64,000 nucleotides of DNA from CALOCN01 sp942491735. GTDB taxonomy: Bacteria; Eisenbacteria; RBG-16-71-46; JABDJR01. Under the pieces are notes generated by a model. It was not told the origin of the DNA. It was given only the letters and a program-made list of their open reading frames with translations, and did not search any database. Location of the stretch: assembly GCA_942491735.1 (NCBI GenBank), contig CALOCN010000014.1, forward strand, positions 1,550,001 through 1,614,000. The letters are read 5' to 3'. Made by a program: the position numbers and the translations under genes. Positions 37,959 to 47,304 of this stretch are shown one piece after another. Positions within the stretch are counted from its first letter, which is position 1, and each line of letters opens with the position of its first letter.

Positions 37959-39992
37959 ATGCCCCAGGACCATCCTCCGCTCTCCGGAGAAGACCTCTTC
38001 CGTATCCGGTTCGTCGGCAGCCCCGCCGTCTCCCCCGACGGCGCGCTGATCGCCTACACCGTGAAGGTGGCCGATCTGGAGGGGAATCGCTACGCGACCC
38101 ACCTCCACCTCGTTCCCACGAAGGGGGGCGCGTCCCGGCAACTCACCTTCGGGAAGCAATCGGATACCCAACCCACCTGGTCCCCGGACGGAAAGACCCT
38201 GGCCTTTGTCTCCAACCGGGAGAACAAGCGGGCCCAGATCCATCTCCTGCCCCTCGGGGGAGGGGAGGCCCGCCGTCTGACCAACCTCGACGGCTCGATC
38301 ATGGATCTGGCCTGGTCCCCTGACGGATCCCGTATCGCGTTTTCCTACAGCCCGTTGAGCGAGGAAGAGAAAGCACGACGTGAAGCGGAGAAGAAGGACG
38401 AGGCCGACCAGCGGGCAGCCTTCAAGGTCTTTCGCACCATGCATTTCAAGGAGGACGGCTCGGGATACCTCTTCGATGCCCACACCCATGTCTGGGTGGT
38501 GGAGGTGGGGACCGGCGAGGCCCGCCAGATCACCGACGGCGACACCGATGACCATGGGCCGGTCTTTTCTCCCGACGGCAAGACCCTGGCTTTCGCCTCG
38601 AATCGGCTTCCGGAGCCGCTCTACGAACTCGACAACATCGACATCTGCACCGTACCGGTCCAGGGGGGGGAGATTCGCCGACTGACCCCCGAGTATGGCC
38701 CCGCGGCCTCCCCGTCGTGGTCGCCCGACGGGAAGACCATCGCCTACCTGGGGCATGTCTGTCCCAACAAGGGAGAATCCTTCTGGCGCGACGTGAAGGT
38801 GTGGAGGGTTCCCGCGGCCGGGGGGGAGCCCACGCTCCTCACGCCGGGTCTGGCCACCACGGCCGGGAACGTCACCGCCTCGGACACCGCCGACATTGGC
38901 GGGGGGTGGGAAGCACCCATCTGGTCGCCGGACGGGAAGCGGATCTATTTTCTTCTCTCCGAGCGCGGGAGCACCCGGGTGGGGCGCGTCGCCGCCGACG
39001 GGGGAGAGGTCGAGATGTTGACCCCGCCGGGACGGGAAGTGGGCACGCTCAGCCTGGATGCCAAGGGAGGCCGTCTGGCGCTGATCGAGAGCACCCATCT
39101 GGCACCGGCCGAGGTGGCTGTTCTGGATCCCGCCGAGGGGGGCACGCCCCGGGTGCTGACGCAGCACAACGCGGAACTCCTGGCCTCGCGTTGGATCGGT
39201 GAACCGGAGGACATCCACGTACCCAGCGGGGACGGGGTGTCCGTCCATGGCTGGATTCTCAAGCCGCCCGGATTCCGGAGCGGTGAGCGCTACCCGACCA
39301 TCCTGGAAATCCACGGGGGTCCCCATGGTCAGTACGGGTACACTTTCTTTCACGAGATGCAGCACCTCGCCGGCCTGGGCTACGTGGTCTGTTGGACGAA
39401 TCCGCGGGGAAGCCACGGCTACGGCGAGGAGTTTGCCGGGGCCATCGTCAAGGGCTGGGGCGGGGTGGACTACGACGATCTCATGGCGGTCACCGATCAC
39501 CTGGTCGCGCAGGACTATGTGGACGAGACGCGTCTGGGCGTGACCGGGGGATCCTACGGTGGGTACATGACCAACTGGATCATCGGACACACCAACCGCT
39601 TCCAGGCGGCGGTGACCCAGCGAAGCGTGGTCAACCTCTACTCCTTCTTCGGGGAGAGCGACTTCGGGTTCGATTTCGAGTACGAGTTCTTTGGCCGACC
39701 CTGGGAGAACGAGGAGACCGCGCTCCAGTATCTGCGCATGTCCCCCCTGCACTACGTTCGGAACATCGAGACCCCGCTGCTCATCATCCACAGCGAGGAA
39801 GACCATCGCTGTCCCATCTCGCAGGCCGAGGAGCTGTTCGTGGCGCTCAAGGTGCTGAAGAAGCCGGCCGAGATGGTGCAGTTCGAGGGAGAGAGCCACG
39901 GTCTCTCCCGGGGCGGTCGTCCCAGGAACCGCCTGGAACGCCTGAACCGGATCACCGGTTGGTTCGCCACCCATCTCCAAAGGACATCCTGA
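37959..39992 (+). CDS. S9 family serine peptidase (acylaminoacyl/dipeptidyl peptidase type)
   Basis: 677 residues. N-terminal beta-propeller made of TolB/WD-like repeats, each with a WSPDGK-type motif (around residues 74, 119, 204, 254 and 323). The C-terminal alpha/beta hydrolase domain has TGGSYGGYMTNW with nucleophile Ser532, HSEEDHRCP with Asp615 and GESHGLS with His647. Arrangement and length fit prolyl-oligopeptidase relatives that cleave short or acylated peptides. No signal peptide is seen from ATG 37959 (site GAGGA), so it is probably cytoplasmic. It is followed after 4 bases by ispH. Confidence 0.92.
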   Translation: MPQDHPPLSGEDLFRIRFVGSPAVSPDGALIAYTVKVADLEGNRYATHLHLVPTKGGASRQLTFGKQSDTQPTWSPDGKTLAFVSNRENKRAQIHLLPLGGGEARRLTNLDGSIMDLAWSPDGSRIAFSYSPLSEEEKARREAEKKDEADQRAAFKVFRTMHFKEDGSGYLFDAHTHVWVVEVGTGEARQITDGDTDDHGPVFSPDGKTLAFASNRLPEPLYELDNIDICTVPVQGGEIRRLTPEYGPAASPSWSPDGKTIAYLGHVCPNKGESFWRDVKVWRVPAAGGEPTLLTPGLATTAGNVTASDTADIGGGWEAPIWSPDGKRIYFLLSERGSTRVGRVAADGGEVEMLTPPGREVGTLSLDAKGGRLALIESTHLAPAEVAVLDPAEGGTPRVLTQHNAELLASRWIGEPEDIHVPSGDGVSVHGWILKPPGFRSGERYPTILEIHGGPHGQYGYTFFHEMQHLAGLGYVVCWTNPRGSHGYGEEFAGAIVKGWGGVDYDDLMAVTDHLVAQDYVDETRLGVTGGSYGGYMTNWIIGHTNRFQAAVTQRSVVNLYSFFGESDFGFDFEYEFFGRPWENEETALQYLRMSPLHYVRNIETPLLIIHSEEDHRCPISQAEELFVALKVLKKPAEMVQFEGESHGLSRGGRPRNRLERLNRITGWFATHLQRTS

Positions 39993-39996
39993 GCGC

Positions 39997-41214
39997 ATGG
40001 CCGACACAGACGGCATCATCAAGGGCACCCGTTTCGCACGCGAGGAAGGGCGCGCCGGATCGTCCTCCGACGAGCGGCAGAGCTATGCCAGCACCCTGGT
40101 CGACACCCTCCGGGCCAACCGGTATCGCTACCGGGTGGGTCGCGTGCAGCTGGTCTGCGCGCAGAAGTTCGGGTTCTGCTGGGGGGTCGACAAGGCGGTG
40201 GACATCGTGCAGAAGGCGATCGACACCTACCCCGGAAAGCGGATCTGGATCCTCAATGAGATCATCCACAACCCGGGGGTCAACCGCGACTTCATCAAGC
40301 GGGGGGCGCGGTTCATCAAGGGGATCTATGCCGATGGGGATGGGTTCGCGGAGTTGACCGCGGACGACGTGGCCATCATTCCAGCCTTCAGCGCGGAAGT
40401 GGAGGATGTGGAGCGTCTCAAGGAGACCGGGGCCACCATCATCGATACCACGTGCCCCTGGGTGCTCAAGCCGCATCTGCGGACCAAACGCAACATCGAG
40501 GCCGGCTACACCACGATCATCCACGCCACCCTGGGTCACGACGAGACCCGGGCCACCTGCAGCCTCATCCTCCACGAGGGAGGGAAGTACGTGGTGGTGC
40601 GGGACCTGGAGGAGGCGGAGTTCCTTTGCGACGCCATGCGGGGGAAGGTCTCCGGGGCCGCCCTCATGGAGCGTCTGGGGCACGCGACCTCCCCCGGCTT
40701 CGATCCGGCACGGGACCTGGAGCGGGTGGCCCTCATCAATCAGACCACCATGCTGGCCAGCGAGAGCCGGGAGATCGGACAGCGCATCGAAGCGGTGGCC
40801 GCGGAGCGGACCGGTAGTCAACCCGGCGAGTCCTTCCGGGACTTCGACACCATCTGCAACGCAACCCAGGAGAACCAGGACGCGGTGCTGGATCTGGTCG
40901 ACGGGGATCCTCTCGATCTCATGCTGGTGGTGGGCGGGTTCAACTCGTCGAACACCAAGAACCTGGCCCGTATCGCGGTGAACCGTGGAATCCCCACCTA
41001 TCACATCGAGGATCCGGATCACCTGCACGCGGACAGCGTCACCCACCAGCCGATCGATGCCCTGGAAACGGTGCGGACCGCGGACTGGCTTCCCGGGGCG
41101 GGGGAGCTTACGATCGGGTTCACGGCCGGGGCTTCGACCCCGGACACCAAGCTGGCCGCGGTCATGGAGAAGGTGCTGATGCTGGCCGGAGAGCAGGTCC
41201 CCACGCCTTCCTGA
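39997..41214 (+). CDS. ispH: 4-Hydroxy-3-methylbut-2-enyl diphosphate reductase, long form
   Basis: 405 residues. The [4Fe-4S] enzyme of the last step of the MEP isoprenoid pathway. Cluster cysteines lie in FGFCWGVDKAV, DTTCPWV and FDTICNATQENQ; GFTAGASTPD is the substrate-binding end. With about 400 residues and a 45-residue N-terminal extension, plus an insert around 170-230, it belongs to the long (plant/cyanobacterial-like) type rather than the roughly 310-residue E. coli type. Expressed with the peptidase gene (4-base gap). Confidence 0.94.
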   Translation: MADTDGIIKGTRFAREEGRAGSSSDERQSYASTLVDTLRANRYRYRVGRVQLVCAQKFGFCWGVDKAVDIVQKAIDTYPGKRIWILNEIIHNPGVNRDFIKRGARFIKGIYADGDGFAELTADDVAIIPAFSAEVEDVERLKETGATIIDTTCPWVLKPHLRTKRNIEAGYTTIIHATLGHDETRATCSLILHEGGKYVVVRDLEEAEFLCDAMRGKVSGAALMERLGHATSPGFDPARDLERVALINQTTMLASESREIGQRIEAVAAERTGSQPGESFRDFDTICNATQENQDAVLDLVDGDPLDLMLVVGGFNSSNTKNLARIAVNRGIPTYHIEDPDHLHADSVTHQPIDALETVRTADWLPGAGELTIGFTAGASTPDTKLAAVMEKVLMLAGEQVPTPS

Positions 41215-41217
41215 GGG

Positions 41218-43593
41218 TCAGCGGATGATGACGAAGCGTCCCCGGCAGATCTGCCCCGCCGCATCGCCGGAGGAGGCCTCGACCGAGTACAGGTAGACCC
41301 CGCTCGTGATGTTCTGGCCGTTGCGCGACACCATGTTCCAGAACACGGTGCCGTCGCCCCCCGCCGACTCGTGCTCGATGGTCTGCACCAGGTCCGCGGC
41401 CAGGGTATAGATGCGGATGGTGGATCGTCCCTCGGGGAGGTTGCGGAAGGCCAGCTTGGTTCCGGTGGGGTCGTGGTCGGCCGGAATGAGATCCCATCCC
41501 GCACCGCCGCGATAGGGGTTGGGGACCACCGTGACCCGGTCGCAGCCGCCGCTCACCGCGTCCCAGCGGGCGATGACCGCATCGGCCTCGGTGGCGTTGG
41601 GCTGTCCGCCGAGTTCGAGTTTCTCGAGCTCCCCGGTCACCGGGTTGCGGCGCTCCAGCACCCCGAACGCGGTCACGGAGTAGAAGTAGAGCTTCCCGTT
41701 GATGATCCCGTCGGTGTCCTCGTACTGGTATCTCCCGATGGGGTAGACGTTCTTGCCGTCGTCGGTGACCCCGATGGGGATGACCGTACGCACGGTGGCC
41801 TCCCGCAGGTGCAACGCCGACTTCTCCTGGGCCGCGTCCGGGTTGAGCCGGAACTCGGCAATCTTCATCCACTCTTCCGCGGAGGGGCCCACCGAGCCCT
41901 CCGGGCGCTCCCAGTTGTCGGCTCGCCAGACCCGGTAGCCCTCGAAGAGCTGTTCACCCGTAATGGGGTCGGCGCTGAGCTCGGAGGAGTTGTCCCACTG
42001 CAGGATCACCTTGCGGTCGGCGGCGGGCAGGACGAAGGCACGCAGGTCCGGATCGCGGAGGGGATCCAGGGTGGGATCGGTGTTGTTCGCCGGCGCCGGG
42101 GGAGCGACTGTGCCCACCCAGTTGACCAGTTGCTCGCCCCCCTGGATACCGGTGCAGGGGTTGCAGTCCGCGTCGACCCAGAGACATTCGGGGCGACGGT
42201 GCGTGATGGACGTGCCGAGGGTGTCGCAGGGGTCGTCCCACACCACCTCGTCGCCGGGCTCCAGGGCGCGCAGGCACCGCTCCTTGCCGTCGATCCCGGT
42301 TTCCGGGTTCTGGTCGGCGTCGACGTAGATCCCGTTGAACACCCGCTGGGCGTTGACCGCGTTGGTGCGAAAGCCGGTGTGCCCGTTCCCGATCACGTAG
42401 GCGGTCTGGAAGATGAGCGACTCCTGCGGGTTGAGCTGGGCGAACGGACCGGCCGCGATCACGTAGCGGTAGTCGTCGGGGCGGTTTCCGGGGCGGGTGG
42501 GTTTGGTGCCGCTGGAGAGCAGGGCATAGCGTTCGTCGTCGTTGCGCGGGTCGGAGTTCGCGCCCGTGGAGCTGAACCAGACCACGGTGGTGAGCCCCAC
42601 CGACTGGGGGGCGCGGATCCCGGTGTCGTCGGTGGAGTGTCCGAGAAAGAGGCTGCCGAAGACCCCGGGGACGTCCCCTCCGGTGGTCGTGGTGCCGTTG
42701 TCCGGGGCGTCCCACATGTAGGCGGCGTCCATGGAGAGATCGAATACGGAGCAGGGGCCGTTGAGGTTCGGATCCACCACCGTGGTGTCGATGTGCGCCC
42801 AGCCCACCAGGTCGTCGGTCCAGAAGCTGGGTGCGCTGGGGGGGCCGGCGTCCGAGTCCGAGAAGAACCCCAGATAGAGCTGCTTGAGCCGCTGCTCCCC
42901 GGTATTGATGATCTCGAACTCGATCCCCACGAACTCGTCCACCGCGTCGGTGGACCACTGGAACGAGGCCTGCTTGACGAGGAGGTTCAGGGGGTAATGG
43001 TCGGTGGTCGACGAGACCGCCTCGGGCGTGTCGTCGCGGTACATGCAGGCCAGCATCTGCTGGCCGACCGCGGCGAAGTCCTCGTCCACCCGGCCGTCCC
43101 CGTCGTCGTCGAGTCCGTTGAGAAAGTCCTCGTCGACCAGCCCGTCGAAATCATCATCGGCAAAGGCGTTGCCCAGCACTCCAACCCGCTGGCCGTTCTT
43201 CACCCCCTCGAAGGACTCCCGCACCGTCCAGCGGGGATCCAGATCGGGGCGAAACTCGCTGGGCACCGCGGTGGAGACGTGGGGCTCCGAGTCGCTGCCG
43301 ATCGCTCCCACCCAGAGCCCCGACTGGAACAGGTACTCCCCTCCCCGCCAACCGGCGTTGAAGTTGTCGTTGCGGGGGTTCCCGAACTGGCCGATGTTGG
43401 TGATCTGGAGCGAGAGCCGTCCTGCATCGTGCCCGAACAGGTTGGGCGGCCACAGCGCAAGGAGCCCCTGGGCATTGCGGCCGAACACGGTGGGGTCCTC
43501 GATGTCGCCGCGAGCGAGCGCGGTTCCCTCGGTGAGCGCCAGCAGGAGCAGGGCGGATACGAGGCATCGGACCATGGTGGGCCTGCTGATCAT
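41218..43593 (-). CDS. Large secreted protein, paralogue 1, with FlgD-like C-terminal module
   Basis: 791 residues with a signal peptide (LVSALLLLALTEGTALA). No family name can be given. Visible parts: an Asp-rich calcium-loop-like block around 150-175 (FDGLVDEDF, LDDDGDGRVDEDF, like thrombospondin type 3/EF loops); repeated Cys; a fibronectin-like region with GYRVWRADNWERPEGS; and an end of the FlgD/type-IX style (VVPNPYRGG, STIRIYTLAADLV, SGVYLYSVEA). The next but two gene upstream is a full-length paralogue; 29 of the last 46 residues are identical by eye. Probably an exported surface protein. The in-frame ATG at 43575 is an alternative start. Confidence 0.8.
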   Translation of the reverse strand: MISRPTMVRCLVSALLLLALTEGTALARGDIEDPTVFGRNAQGLLALWPPNLFGHDAGRLSLQITNIGQFGNPRNDNFNAGWRGGEYLFQSGLWVGAIGSDSEPHVSTAVPSEFRPDLDPRWTVRESFEGVKNGQRVGVLGNAFADDDFDGLVDEDFLNGLDDDGDGRVDEDFAAVGQQMLACMYRDDTPEAVSSTTDHYPLNLLVKQASFQWSTDAVDEFVGIEFEIINTGEQRLKQLYLGFFSDSDAGPPSAPSFWTDDLVGWAHIDTTVVDPNLNGPCSVFDLSMDAAYMWDAPDNGTTTTGGDVPGVFGSLFLGHSTDDTGIRAPQSVGLTTVVWFSSTGANSDPRNDDERYALLSSGTKPTRPGNRPDDYRYVIAAGPFAQLNPQESLIFQTAYVIGNGHTGFRTNAVNAQRVFNGIYVDADQNPETGIDGKERCLRALEPGDEVVWDDPCDTLGTSITHRRPECLWVDADCNPCTGIQGGEQLVNWVGTVAPPAPANNTDPTLDPLRDPDLRAFVLPAADRKVILQWDNSSELSADPITGEQLFEGYRVWRADNWERPEGSVGPSAEEWMKIAEFRLNPDAAQEKSALHLREATVRTVIPIGVTDDGKNVYPIGRYQYEDTDGIINGKLYFYSVTAFGVLERRNPVTGELEKLELGGQPNATEADAVIARWDAVSGGCDRVTVVPNPYRGGAGWDLIPADHDPTGTKLAFRNLPEGRSTIRIYTLAADLVQTIEHESAGGDGTVFWNMVSRNGQNITSGVYLYSVEASSGDAAGQICRGRFVIIR

Positions 43594-43696
43594 ATTGGGG
43601 GATGTGTCTCCGGAAGCCCGCAGGAACGTTCAGGGAAGGATAGCGCCTCGATCCGGTTCCGTCACGGCCGGATCGAGGCGCCGAGCCGGGCCGGGA

Positions 43697-44188
43697 CTAC
43701 CCGGCGAGATGGGCCTCGAAGTACCAGAGCTGTTTGTCCAGGCCCCGGGAGACCTCGGTGAACAGGTCCGCGGTGTCGGCATCCCCCTGCGCGTCGGCAA
43801 GGTCGATCGCCTCGCGCACCAGGGCCCCCAGCCGGGCCACGCTGTCCGCGAGGGCGGTCAGGATGTCCTGGGCACCGGTGGCCTGGGTCGGGTAGTCGGG
43901 GAGAGCGGACTGGGTCGCCGCCACCTGGACGGTGCCCCGGGCGATGCCGCCCAGCATGACCGCACGCTCGGCGAGGCTGTCCGCGAACTCGGTCGCCTCG
44001 GCGAAGAACGTGTCCAGCATCTCGTGCAGGGCGACGAACTGCATGCCCTTCACGTTCCAGTGGGCCTGCTTGAGCCGGCCCGCATAGTCCAGGGAATCGG
44101 CGAGGCGGGCGTTGAGCAGGGTCACCAGCTCGGTGCGCGCATCGGCGGGGATGTCCATACGGGAGGGGAGGAGGGTCTGAACACTCAT
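43697..44188 (-). CDS. dps: Dps family ferritin-like DNA/iron protection protein
   Basis: 163 residues, four-helix ferritin-like fold forming a 12-mer that stores iron and detoxifies peroxide. LKQAHWNVKGMQF and LHEMLDTFFAEATEFADSLAERAVMLGG hold the inter-subunit ferroxidase ligands (His, then Asp/Glu). The N-terminus is short and has no Lys/Arg-rich DNA-binding tail. ATG 44188 has a GGAGA site and overlaps the stop of the upstream Fur/PerR gene (ATGA). Confidence 0.93.
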   Translation of the reverse strand: MSVQTLLPSRMDIPADARTELVTLLNARLADSLDYAGRLKQAHWNVKGMQFVALHEMLDTFFAEATEFADSLAERAVMLGGIARGTVQVAATQSALPDYPTQATGAQDILTALADSVARLGALVREAIDLADAQGDADTADLFTEVSRGLDKQLWYFEAHLAG

Positions 44189-44679
44189 CTGGAAGTCTCC
44201 TTTTTCGGTCGTCGTTTCGCGCCGGGGGTGCGGCCCGGTTCGTTCCTGCGGCAGTCCGGGCAGAGCCCGCGAAAGAATGCCGTCACCTCGAGGATTCGAA
44301 AGCCGTGCGGTCGTGACCGCGTGGCGGTCAGGGCGTCGAGCGCGGGATCCACCACATCCTCCATGCGGCCGCACCGGGTGCAGACCACGTGATGATGGGG
44401 GTGGGTGAGGGCGTCGTATCGGACCGCCGCCCCGGGATGGGAGGCGCGGTTGGCCACCCCCAGCTCCACCAGGGTGTCGAGCACCCGGTAGACCGTGGTG
44501 CGGGAGATCCCCGGGAACCGCTCGGCGACGCTGGTATAGAGCGCGTCGGCGGTCGGGTGGTCCTCACGCCCGGCCAGGGTCTCGAACACCGTGCGGCGCT
44601 GCCAGGTCAGCGGGAGTCCCCGCTCGCGGCAAAGCCGGGTGAATCGGTTCATGGCGTCGTTGCGATCCCGTGTCTTCAT
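44185..44679 (-). CDS. Fur-family regulator, PerR-like
   Basis: 164 residues. Winged-helix DNA-binding half with SRTTVYRVLDTLVELG, then the metal-binding half HPHHHVVCTRCGRMEDV with the first CxxC and FFRGLCPDCR with the second, the structural zinc site of Fur/PerR proteins. Coupling by ATGA to dps makes a peroxide-sensing PerR role most likely, because PerR often controls dps and itself. No strong ribosome site precedes ATG 44679; a later in-frame ATG (codon 10) is possible. Confidence 0.9.
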   Translation of the reverse strand: MKTRDRNDAMNRFTRLCRERGLPLTWQRRTVFETLAGREDHPTADALYTSVAERFPGISRTTVYRVLDTLVELGVANRASHPGAAVRYDALTHPHHHVVCTRCGRMEDVVDPALDALTATRSRPHGFRILEVTAFFRGLCPDCRRNEPGRTPGAKRRPKKETSR

Positions 44680-44680
44680 G

Positions 44681-44705
44681 GTTGCAATCTATTACCATAC
44701 GCAAC
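44681..44705 (-). promoter_or_regulatory. Candidate autoregulatory operator of the perR-dps pair
   Basis: Directly upstream of the regulator start codon lies an AT-rich interrupted inverted repeat: GTTGCAAT and ATACGCAAC, outer five bases perfect. The GC-poor patch is conspicuous in this genome and resembles Fur/PerR-type boxes only loosely (TTGCAAT half-sites). Confidence 0.35.
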
Positions 44706-44761
44706 TTGGTATCATCCCCTGAACCGGGTTATCCAGCAAAGCGAACGGGCCAAGGCCCCCC

Positions 44762-47134
44762 TCAGCGGATGATGACCAGCCGTCCCCGGCAGATGCGGCC
44801 CGCCTCGGGTCCCGAATCCACCGACACCGTCCACAGGTAGATCCCGCTCACCACCAGTTGTCCGTTGCGGGTGATCAGGTTCCAGAACCAGGTGCCGTCG
44901 CCCGACCCGCCGTCGTGGCTCCCTTCCTGGACCAGGTCCCCGGCCAGGGTGTAGATGCGGATGGTCGAACGCTCCAGGGGCAGGTTGCGGAAGGCGATCT
45001 TGGTTCCGGTCGGGTCGTGATCGGCCGGCCGGAGATCCCAGTCGGCGCCCCCCCGGTAGGGGTTGGGTACCACCCCGACCTGATCGCAGCCGTTCCCGCT
45101 CGCCTCCCACCGGGGGACCACCGACTCCGCTTCCAGGGCGTTGGGGACGCCCCCCAGTTCGAACTCTTCCGTAAGACCGGTGATCGGGTTCACCCGTTCC
45201 TGGACCCCGAAGGCGGTCACCGCGTAGAAGTAGTTCCGCCCGTTGATCAGTCCCCGCCGATCCTCGTAGCGGTAACGACCAATGGGGAAGATCTCCCGGC
45301 CGGTGTCGGTGACCCCGATCGAGGGCACCTCGCGCATGGTGATCTCCCGCAGGTGGCGTGAGCCCTGCTCCTGGGCCTCCTCCGGATTGAACCGGAACTC
45401 GGCGATCTTCATCCACTCGTGGGCGGCCGGCCCGGCCGAGCCTTCGGGGCGTTCCCAGTTGTCGGCTCGCCAGACCCGGTAGCCCTCGAACAGGTCCTGA
45501 CCGGTGAACGGGTCGGGCCGCAGCTCCGAGGTGTTGTCCCACTGGAGGACCACATGTCGGTCCTGGGCCGCGGGAACGTAGACCCGCAGGTCCGGGTTGC
45601 GGGCGGGGTCGAGGGTCGGGTCGGTGTTGAGCTCCGGCGCGGGGGGAGGCACGGTGCCCACCCAGTTGATCAGGGTCTCGTTGCCGTCCACACCGGTGCA
45701 GGGGTCGCAGTCGTCGTCGACCCAGGTGCAGAAGGGGCTCTTGATCGTCTGGGAGATGGCCAGGGTGTCGCAGGGATCGTCCCAGCGGATCACGTCTCCC
45801 GGTTCGAGGATGCGCAGGCAGCGTTCGCGGCCGTCGATACCGGTCTCCGGGTTGCGGTCGGCGTCGGCGTAGATCCCGTTGAAGACCCGTTGCGCGGTGA
45901 CCGCGTTGCGACGGAATCCGTCGTGCCCGTCGCCGATCACGTAGGCGGTCTGGAAGACCAGCGACTCGCCCGGTTCCAGGGTGGCGAAGGGACCGGCGGT
46001 GATCACGTAGCGATAGTCGGCCGGCTGCCGGGCGTTGGCGGCCGGCTTGGTGCCGCTGGCCATGAGCTGGTAGCGCTCCTGGTCGTCGGCCGGATCGCTG
46101 GTCTGGCCGCTGCGGCTGAACCAGGCCACGGTATGCAGCCCCACCCGCTGCGGGGCGCGCACGCCGGTGTCGTCGGTGGTGTGTCCCAGGAAGAGACTTC
46201 CGAACACGCCCGGCACGTCGCCGCCGACGATGGATGTTCCGTTGTCGGGAGCGTCCCACATGAACGCGGTCTCGATACGCAGGGGAATGGACGAGCAGGG
46301 GCCGGTCCGGGTGGGATCGATCGCGGTGGTGTCGATGGCCGCCCACCCCACCAGGTCGTCGTCGAAGTACACCGGGTTGCTGCGCGGGCCGGCATCCGAG
46401 TCGGAGTAGAAGCCGAGATACAACTCCCGCAGGCGTTGTTCCCCGTCGTTGATGATCTCGAACTCGACCCCGACGAACTCGTTCAGGTTCTCGCTTCCCC
46501 AGGCAAAGCTCCGCTGTTTGATGAGCACGTTCAGCGGCCGGTGGTCGGGGTTCAGGGCGATGGTCTCCGGGGTGTCGTCCCGATACATGGTCGAGAACAT
46601 CTGCTGGCCGATGGCGGCGAAGTCCTCGTCGACCAGACCGTCCCCGTCGTCGTCGAGACCGTTGTGGAAGTCCTCGTCGATCAGTCCGTCCCCATCGTCG
46701 TCGGCGAGGTCCGCCCCCTGCGGGCTGGTCCGGTCGCCTCCGCCGGTGCCCTCGAAGGACTCGTACACCGTCCAGCGGGGTTCCACGTAGGGGAGGAGTT
46801 CGAGCCCGGGAGAGGCGGTGGTCACGTGCACGTCGGAGTCGCTTCCCACCGCGCCGATCCACAGTCCGGACTCGTAGAGATAGTCGCCGCCGTGCCACCC
46901 GGCATTGAGCCGGTCCGAGCGCTCGTTGCCGAAGCGGCCAATGTTGGTGATCTCGAGGCTGAGCGGGCCCACGTCGTGCGCGAACAGGTGGGGCGGGCTG
47001 AGGGCGTAGACGCCGTTGGGAACCCGGCCGAGGAGCCTGAGGTCGTCTCCGGAGCCGCGGGCCAATACGTAGGGCGCCGGCAAGAGGGCGACACTCGAAA
47101 CGGTCAGGACGGAGAGGACTAGCCGAGGGTTCAT
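44762..47134 (-). CDS. Large secreted protein, paralogue 2, with FlgD-like C-terminal module
   Basis: 790 residues, the same architecture as the gene at 41218-43593: signal peptide (VLSVLTVSSVALLPAPYVLA), N-terminal LFAHDVGPLSLEITNIGRFGN, Asp-rich loops (LDDDGDGLVDEDF), a segment DDCDPCTGVDGNETLINWVG matching DADCNPCTGIQ in the paralogue, GYRVWRADNWERPEGS, and a C-terminal FlgD-like module ending ICRGRLVIIR. ATG 47134 is chosen because GGAGG stands eight bases before it; the GTG at 47143 lies inside that ribosome site. Function unknown; a surface protein is likely. Confidence 0.82.
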   Translation of the reverse strand: MNPRLVLSVLTVSSVALLPAPYVLARGSGDDLRLLGRVPNGVYALSPPHLFAHDVGPLSLEITNIGRFGNERSDRLNAGWHGGDYLYESGLWIGAVGSDSDVHVTTASPGLELLPYVEPRWTVYESFEGTGGGDRTSPQGADLADDDGDGLIDEDFHNGLDDDGDGLVDEDFAAIGQQMFSTMYRDDTPETIALNPDHRPLNVLIKQRSFAWGSENLNEFVGVEFEIINDGEQRLRELYLGFYSDSDAGPRSNPVYFDDDLVGWAAIDTTAIDPTRTGPCSSIPLRIETAFMWDAPDNGTSIVGGDVPGVFGSLFLGHTTDDTGVRAPQRVGLHTVAWFSRSGQTSDPADDQERYQLMASGTKPAANARQPADYRYVITAGPFATLEPGESLVFQTAYVIGDGHDGFRRNAVTAQRVFNGIYADADRNPETGIDGRERCLRILEPGDVIRWDDPCDTLAISQTIKSPFCTWVDDDCDPCTGVDGNETLINWVGTVPPPAPELNTDPTLDPARNPDLRVYVPAAQDRHVVLQWDNTSELRPDPFTGQDLFEGYRVWRADNWERPEGSAGPAAHEWMKIAEFRFNPEEAQEQGSRHLREITMREVPSIGVTDTGREIFPIGRYRYEDRRGLINGRNYFYAVTAFGVQERVNPITGLTEEFELGGVPNALEAESVVPRWEASGNGCDQVGVVPNPYRGGADWDLRPADHDPTGTKIAFRNLPLERSTIRIYTLAGDLVQEGSHDGGSGDGTWFWNLITRNGQLVVSGIYLWTVSVDSGPEAGRICRGRLVIIR

Positions 47135-47304
47135 GACGATCACCTCCTGATCGTCGTGAAGAGCAAGGCGCGTACCGGGATTATCGGGGGCTAGATCATG
47201 CGACCTAAGCCGTTGTTGCGCATGCTGATTGCAGTGCTTGCTTCAAGTGGCCTGGTGGGTACGCCGGCTGGATACCGGGTACTCGGCCGGGAACCGTGTC
47301 CCCG

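Noticed and set aside
37935..40028. 697-codon minus-strand frame
   Set aside because: Shadow of the S9 peptidase gene, whose catalytic triad and propeller motifs are on the plus strand.
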